The position numbers were made by a program, and so were the translations under genes. DNA of 7,708 bases from JBEKVE01 sp049514335 (GTDB taxonomy: Bacteria; Actinomycetota; Acidimicrobiia; Acidimicrobiales; UBA8190), in the NCBI GenBank assembly GCA_049514335.1, contig JBEKVE010000146.1, positions 1-7,708 of the forward strand, read 5' to 3'. The notes below the pieces were generated by a model, which saw nothing but the letters and a program-made list of their open reading frames with translations, made no database searches and was not told the DNA's origin. Shown piece after piece: positions 4,207 to 7,708 of the stretch. Each line of letters begins with the position of its first letter. Position 1 is the stretch's first letter.

Positions 4207-6117
4207 TTACGTCCCGGGGGGACTGCGGCCGAGCAACCACGCCACGGCCCGCTCGGCACCGGTTCGCAGGGTGGCGGATGCGGAGGCGGACACAGACGCC
4301 GTGCGGGCGGGCGCACGGTCGACGGCCACGGAGCGGTGGCGTCGGACCCGGGGCCGGGTCACGGCCCACGCCAGAGCTCGGCGGGGGGCATCTGCCAGGA
4401 CGAGCAGCGAGGCGCCGAGCGCGATGAGCACGCCGCCCACGAGGGCGATGTCACGGACGCTGTTCCCCGTGCCGGTGAAAGCCAGGTTCTGAGACGAAGC
4501 CGTGACCCCCGCCACCTGAACCTGGGCTGCCACGGCGGGGGAAGGGGAGCTGGTCGTGGGTGCACCCGTGGTCGTCGGCGCGGCCGTCGTTGTCGGCGCC
4601 GTCGTGGTGGCGGCGGTTGTCGTCGAGCTCGCGCCGGGCGCTGTCGTGGTCGACGACGTCTCGGGCGTCGTCGTGGTCGACACAGGGGTGACCGTCACCG
4701 TGGTGGTGCTCGCCGGCGGGATGATGGTCGTGCTCGTGACGGGAGCCGTCGTGGTCGAGGTGGGCGACACGGTGGTCGTGGTGACCGGGGGGACGGTGGT
4801 GGGTGGTGTCGTGCCCGTGGCCACGGCGATGACCGGTGCCAGCGGCGGGCCGGCCGGCGCCGTGGTGACGATGCCCGACACGACGCTGTTGTCGGGATAG
4901 GCGTTGCAGGTCAGCGTCAGCGCCGATCCGGCCAGGTCGAGCGTCAGGCTGGCGGCCGCGTCCTCCTGGATGGTGATGGTGGAGCTGGCGGCGGTGAACG
5001 GCCCGAGTGACGCCGCCGTGGCGGGCAGGGTGAGCGTCACGCCGGCGCTCGGCACCGGGGTCGGAATGGGCACGTCGAAGTTCAGGGGGCCGACGGAGGT
5101 GGTGGTCGGCGTCGCCCCCGAGGCGTCCACCTGGGTGGTGGCCGAACCCTGCAAGTCGGGTTGCAGCGCCTGAGCCGCACTGGCCAGGGACTGGGGCAGG
5201 TTCACGGTGGTCTGGTACCCGGTCACCGAGAAGCTCTGGCCCGCTGTCGGAGATGCCGGCGACAGGGTGGCGGAGGTCTCGGCACCGTTGAGCGCCACGT
5301 CACCCACCGGCGTGCCGGGGCAGTACAGCTCATAGGGGCCGGTGAGGGCGGTCGACGGTGTCGTGGTGGTGGTCGTCCCCGACGTCGTGGTGGTGGTCGA
5401 CGCCTGCGTGGTGCTCGTGGTCGTGACGGGGAAGGTCGTGGTCGTCGGACCCGAACCCGCCGTGGCGACGGCGATGACGGGGGAGATCTCCTCCGAGCTC
5501 GGCGGCGTCGTGGTGAGGATGCCGGTGGCGTCTGTGTCGTTGGGGTACGGGTTGCACGTCAGAGCGAGGTCCGAACCCGAGACGTTGAGCGTCAGGTTCA
5601 CCGTCTTGTCCACGGTGAGCGTGATGGTGGAGCCGGTGGCGGTGAACGGACCGACGGTGGACGCCACGCTCGGCAAGGTGAGGGAGAGGCCCGTACTCGG
5701 CACCGGGCTCGGGATGGGGGCGTCGATGTCGAAGGGCCCGTCCGCTGTGGTGGCAGGGGACGCCCCGGTGGCGTCGACACCGGTGGTGGCGGACCCGGCG
5801 ATGGCGGAGTTGCCGAGTGCGGCCGCGGCGGTGACGATCTGTGCCGGCAGGGCCACGGTGGACTGGTAGTCGGTGAGGTTGAAGGCCTGCCCCAGGGCCG
5901 GAGCGGCGGGGGTGATGGTGCCGGTCGTGACGACGTCGTTGAGCGCGATGTTGCCCACCGGTGTGCCCGGGCAGATCAACTCGTAGGGAGCCGAGTCGGC
6001 GAACGCCGGTGCCCCCGAACCCTGTGCCAGGGCGCCGACGACCAAAGCGACGCCCAATGACAGTGCCGCCAGGCCGGCGAGGGCGAGGCGCGTGGCGATG
6101 GCATGCAGTCGTCGCAC
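4207..6117 (-). CDS. Two-domain surface protein with Thr-rich stalk and LAxTG-type anchor
   Basis: Encodes 636 residues from GTG 6117. A Sec signal comes first: MRRLHAIATR, then LALAGLAALSLGVALVVGA, with cleavage probably near FADSAP. Then come two copies of a roughly 175-residue beta-rich domain (residues 44-219 and 261-434). Both open with PYEL-CPGTPVG--ALN and close with LTCN-YP, and have one Cys at each end (49/188 and 266/404), so one disulfide per domain is likely. Thr-rich linkers follow each copy; the second (435-542) is a long Thr/Ser/Pro/Ala stalk. LAFTG (545-549) matches the LAxTG signal of class E sortases. A membrane segment (about 555-575) and ADAPRR follow. The remaining basic tail of about 60 residues is much longer than in normal sorting substrates, so the protein may stay membrane-anchored. 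I do not know the domain by name; function in adhesion or envelope structure is inferred. GTG 6123 and GTG 6156 are other starts; GGGGGG before 6117 and the signal shape favour 6117. Confidence 0.88.
   Translation of the reverse strand: MRRLHAIATRLALAGLAALSLGVALVVGALAQGSGAPAFADSAPYELICPGTPVGNIALNDVVTTGTITPAAPALGQAFNLTDYQSTVALPAQIVTAAAALGNSAIAGSATTGVDATGASPATTADGPFDIDAPIPSPVPSTGLSLTLPSVASTVGPFTATGSTITLTVDKTVNLTLNVSGSDLALTCNPYPNDTDATGILTTTPPSSEEISPVIAVATAGSGPTTTTFPVTTTSTTQASTTTTTSGTTTTTTPSTALTGPYELYCPGTPVGDVALNGAETSATLSPASPTAGQSFSVTGYQTTVNLPQSLASAAQALQPDLQGSATTQVDASGATPTTTSVGPLNFDVPIPTPVPSAGVTLTLPATAASLGPFTAASSTITIQEDAAASLTLDLAGSALTLTCNAYPDNSVVSGIVTTAPAGPPLAPVIAVATGTTPPTTVPPVTTTTVSPTSTTTAPVTSTTIIPPASTTTVTVTPVSTTTTPETSSTTTAPGASSTTTAATTTAPTTTAAPTTTGAPTTSSPSPAVAAQVQVAGVTASSQNLAFTGTGNSVRDIALVGGVLIALGASLLVLADAPRRALAWAVTRPRVRRHRSVAVDRAPARTASVSASASATLRTGAERAVAWLLGRSPPGT
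4492..4815 (-). repeat. Low-complexity Thr/Ser/Pro stalk-coding repeat
   Basis: Encodes the long stalk of the surface protein: repeated TTT, STTT, TTAP and PTTT units with scattered Val, Pro and Ala. The plus strand appears as irregular gtcgtcg/gtggtg runs. A shorter version between the two domains lies at 5338-5460. Such stalks hold domains away from the cell wall and are often O-glycosylated in actinobacteria. Their length is prone to change by slippage. Confidence 0.75.
4816..5337 (-). repeat. Second copy of the surface-protein domain
   Basis: Codes for residues 261-434. It aligns end to end with the copy at 5461-5988: CPGTPVGDVALN against CPGTPVGNIALN, VDASGATPTTT against VDATGASPATT, PIPTPVPSAG against PIPSPVPSTG, and LTLTCNAYP against LALTCNPYP. 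The copies have clearly diverged, so the duplication is not recent. Confidence 0.8.
5461..5988 (-). repeat. First copy of the surface-protein domain
   Basis: Codes for residues 44-219, directly after the signal peptide. It contains the same ordered motifs as the second copy and the same two terminal cysteines. It is followed by SPVIAVAT, a phrase also present at the end of copy two as APVIAVAT, just before the Thr-rich segment. Confidence 0.8.
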
Positions 6118-6218
6118 GTTCACCCCCCCGGGTATCGACCTGGCGACGTGGAGCACCGGCGCCCGTCCGTGGTCGCACCGCTCCGCCTTCCAGCATGGAA
6201 CACCGGACCTGGAACGGC

Positions 6219-6236
6219 TTCATCAAAAGTGATGAA
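6219..6236. promoter_or_regulatory. AT-rich palindrome, candidate operator between divergent genes
   Basis: TTCATCA (6219-6225) and TGATGAA (6230-6236) are perfect 7-base inverted arms around AAAG. The site stands out as AT-rich in a very GC-rich stretch. It is 33 bases upstream of the acetyltransferase start and about 100 bases upstream of the divergent surface-protein start. An 18-base dyad is the usual size for a dimeric repressor site. The regulator is unknown. Confidence 0.45.
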
Positions 6237-6269
6237 CTGCGGGCGATGGGCGGCACCGGGGGAACCGAG

Positions 6270-6854
6270 ATGGCGGTGCGCCGGGCGAGTCCGGCCGACG
6301 GTCCTGCGCTCACGGCCGTCCTTGCCCGGGCGTTCGACGACGACCCCCTCATGACCTGGATGTTCCCCCGGCCCGACGGGCGCCAGGAGCGGCTGCAGAG
6401 CCTGTTTGGCGCCCTGCTGCGCCCGGCGCTGGCCGTGGACGAGGTGTACACCACCGATGACGTCCGCGGTGTGGCGTTCTGGAATCCGCCCGGGACCTTC
6501 CCCCTCGGGTGGTGGACCAACGCCCGCATGGGCTTGACCATGGCCCGCCTGCTCGGGGCCAGACTGGGACGGTGCGCATCGGGGCTCATGTACTTCGACC
6601 GGCACCACCCCCGGGACCCGCACTGGTACCTGCAGATGCTCGGAACCGATCCCGACTGGCAGGGCAAAGGCGTGGGCTCGGCCCTGCTCGGCGGGGTGCT
6701 CGAGCGCTGCGATCGGGACGGGGCCCGCGTCTACCTCGAAGCGTCCAAGGAGCAGAACGTGCCGTTCTACGCCCGCCACGGGTTCGTGGTGACCGAGGAG
6801 ATGGTCGTTCCGCGCGGCCCCACGATGTGGGCCATGTGGCGTGACCCCCGCTAG
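6270..6854 (+). CDS. GNAT family N-acetyltransferase
   Basis: Encodes a predicted 194-residue cytoplasmic acyl-CoA-dependent acetyltransferase. The start region MAVRRASPADGPALTAVL is typical of GNAT proteins (strand 1 and helix 1). Motif A is well formed: WYLQMLGTDPDWQGKGVGSA (about 119-138), with the Q-G-K-G-V-G pyrophosphate-binding loop at 131-136. Motif B follows as VYLEASKEQNVPFYARHGF (about 154-172). The chain between (residues 25-115) contains VAFWNPPG and a WW-rich helix found in a common actinobacterial subgroup of unassigned substrate. ATG 6270 was chosen because homology starts there and a GGGGG stretch lies about 8 bases ahead; ATG 6246 is an alternative. The next gene overlaps its last 14 bases. 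The 18-base palindrome upstream may control it. Acceptor molecules (antibiotic, amine, protein) cannot be inferred. Confidence 0.9.
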   Translation: MAVRRASPADGPALTAVLARAFDDDPLMTWMFPRPDGRQERLQSLFGALLRPALAVDEVYTTDDVRGVAFWNPPGTFPLGWWTNARMGLTMARLLGARLGRCASGLMYFDRHHPRDPHWYLQMLGTDPDWQGKGVGSALLGGVLERCDRDGARVYLEASKEQNVPFYARHGFVVTEEMVVPRGPTMWAMWRDPR

Positions 6855-7260
6855 CGACGGGGGCAGCATCCCCGAGACGTTCTTCGCCTACGCCGTCGAC
6901 AAGCGCTTCATTCCGGTCCTGGTGCCGTTCGGCGTCAGGGCCTCGAAGGACGGTGTCACCGTCGTGCAGCAACGCATCAAGGCGACGTTCGGGTTCCTGT
7001 CGGTCGAGACGGGCCTCGACAACGTTGACGGGGCTCATGTCACGCGTGGCTACAGATGGTGGACAGCCATCGGTGCTCGGCGCTCGTTCGTGGACGACGG
7101 TCTGACGTTCGGGACGAACACCCGGGCCGGGGTGTGCATCCATTTCACCGAGAAGGTCCGCTCCCTGCTTGGACCGGGGGGTCACTCGGCGCTGACGGTG
7201 ACGGTCGAGGACCTCGACGGACTCGTCCGGGTGCTCGGGGGCATGCCGGGGGACGGGTAG
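6841..7260 (+). CDS. Hypothetical protein, conserved-type, coupled to the GNAT gene
   Basis: Encodes 139 residues from GTG 6841, which lies inside the last codons of the acetyltransferase gene in another frame. There is no separate ribosome binding site, which suggests translational coupling. I do not recognise a named domain, but the sequence looks like a folded alpha/beta protein. It includes FGVRASKDGVTV, ATFGFLSVETGLDNV, GYRWWTAIGARRSFVDDGLT, FGTNTRAGVCIHF and SALTVTVEDLDGLVRVL. The FGTNT-GVC-F stretch followed by LTVTVED looks like a family signature to me, but this is memory and not a search. It has no signal peptide and no membrane segment, so is probably cytoplasmic. It has one cysteine. 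The codon pattern is strongly GC-rich at third positions, so it is very likely real. Confidence 0.75.
   Translation: MTPASDGGSIPETFFAYAVDKRFIPVLVPFGVRASKDGVTVVQQRIKATFGFLSVETGLDNVDGAHVTRGYRWWTAIGARRSFVDDGLTFGTNTRAGVCIHFTEKVRSLLGPGGHSALTVTVEDLDGLVRVLGGMPGDG
6845..6863 (+). other. GC hairpin spanning the GNAT stop codon
   Basis: CCCCCG (6845-6850) and CGGGGG (6858-6863) form a perfect 6-bp GC stem. The TAG stop (6852-6854) lies in the 7-base loop and the stem starts 4 bases into the next gene. It could influence coupled translation or act as a weak terminator. Confidence 0.35.
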
Positions 7261-7282
7261 CGCCACCAGGAGCCGGAGAGCC

Positions 7283-7708
7283 TCACGCCGGGCAGGTGTG
7301 CAGGACGGTGTTCTCCAGCCGCGCCAGCTCCTCGGCACCGGTGGGCGTGGGGTGGAGGTGGTCGGACAAGAGCCAGGCGGGGTCGCTGAACTCGATGGTT
7401 CCCCAGTCGAGGGATCGGAAATTGGCGTGCGCCGCCACGGCGGCAGCGATGGCGCCGTCGATGCCGGTGCTGACCGGGCCGAGGGTGGGGTTGACCGTCA
7501 CGAACACGACACAGGGCTGGTCTTGCACCAGGCTGACCTCCTGCGCGAAGTCGGCGGCCCAGTTCGGGTTGTTCCCGAGCGCGTCGTTGGTACCGAGCTC
7601 TATGACCCAGTCCCGAGGCGGCCCGCTGTCCACCAGGGTCTGGATCGTGGACAGGTGCTGGGCGATCTTCGTTCCACCCACACCGTCGATGTAGGGATGG
7701 TCACGCCG
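7283..7708 (-). CDS. SGNH/GDSL-type hydrolase, C-terminal part (5' end beyond the window)
   Basis: About 141 codons are visible, and the frame stays open to the window edge (reading ...HPYIDGVGGTKIAQHL). The GTG at 7681 is probably internal, since the catalytic-Ser block must lie upstream and is not seen. Block III is WVIELGTNDAL (the oxyanion Asn, in GTND). Block V is SDHLHPTPTG, with the Asp and His of the DxxH dyad coded at 7361-7363 and 7352-7354. Such domains hydrolyse or transfer acyl esters. In actinobacteria they occur as secreted esterases or as the C-terminal part of membrane acyltransferase fusions; which form this is cannot be decided here. The ending LENTVLHTCPA, with one cysteine, suits an exported protein. 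It converges on the preceding plus-strand gene with only 22 bases between stops and no clear terminator. Confidence 0.82.
   Translation of the reverse strand, partial: RRDHPYIDGVGGTKIAQHLSTIQTLVDSGPPRDWVIELGTNDALGNNPNWAADFAQEVSLVQDQPCVVFVTVNPTLGPVSTGIDGAIAAAVAAHANFRSLDWGTIEFSDPAWLLSDHLHPTPTGAEELARLENTVLHTCPA

Noticed and set aside
3904..5010. Long plus-strand open frame crossing the dyad-rich region and the stalk code
   Set aside because: The product is dominated by Arg/Gly runs from the reverse of Thr codons. It has no ribosome binding site and no domain.
5161..6060. Long plus-strand open frame opposite the surface protein
   Set aside because: The translation is low-complexity Arg/Gly, an antisense shadow of the two-domain gene.

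Overview
This window comes from a high-GC (by eye about two-thirds GC) bacterium, almost certainly an actinomycete-type Gram-positive. The indications are frequent GTG starts, a GC-rich third codon position, an exported protein with a Thr-rich stalk and a LAxTG sorting-type motif, a possible leaderless promoter, and a two-frame remnant of an RsbW/SpoIIAB-like ATPase. The long threonine runs and the He_PIG-type Ig fragment fit Acidimicrobiia-like genomes, but that placement is inference. I recognise no mobile element, CRISPR array, tRNA or rRNA.

Layout. 1-161: a leader with a strong hairpin. 162-710 (+): a dihydrofolate-reductase/RibD-C family protein. 711-1030: non-coding leader with small dyads. 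1031-1270 (+): a small CxxC/HxH protein with a strong ribosome binding site. 1444-1722 (-): the C-terminal remnant of a cell-surface protein (one putative Ig, He_PIG, domain), lying directly behind and in frame with the stop codon of the next gene. 1723-2733 (-): a lipoprotein esterase of the polyhydroxybutyrate-depolymerase/LpqC family. 2873-3285 (+): an anti-sigma-factor-type ATPase broken by a single-base frameshift. 3260-3715 (-): a stand-alone response-regulator receiver. 3716-4206: a gene-free stretch of about 490 bases that is unusually rich in inverted and direct repeats. 4207-6117 (-): a large surface protein with two copies of a roughly 175-residue domain, a Thr/Ser/Pro stalk, LAFTG, a membrane segment and a long basic tail. 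6118-6269: a divergent promoter region with an AT-rich perfect palindrome. 6270-6854 (+): a GNAT acetyltransferase. 6841-7260 (+): an overlapping small conserved-type protein. 7283-7708 (-): the C-terminal part of an SGNH/GDSL hydrolase that runs off the window edge.

The genes do not form one evident pathway. Strands alternate, and the only clear operon is the GNAT gene with its 14-base overlapping follower. Three products are exported or surface-linked: the esterase, the two-domain wall protein and the He_PIG remnant. Two are signalling parts: the broken ATPase and the receiver protein, whose 3' ends converge and overlap. I see no convincing new multi-gene system. The most unusual items are the He_PIG remnant in frame behind the esterase stop, the frameshifted ATPase, the pair of matching stem-loops in 3716-4206, and the two-domain LAFTG protein with its long cytoplasmic tail.
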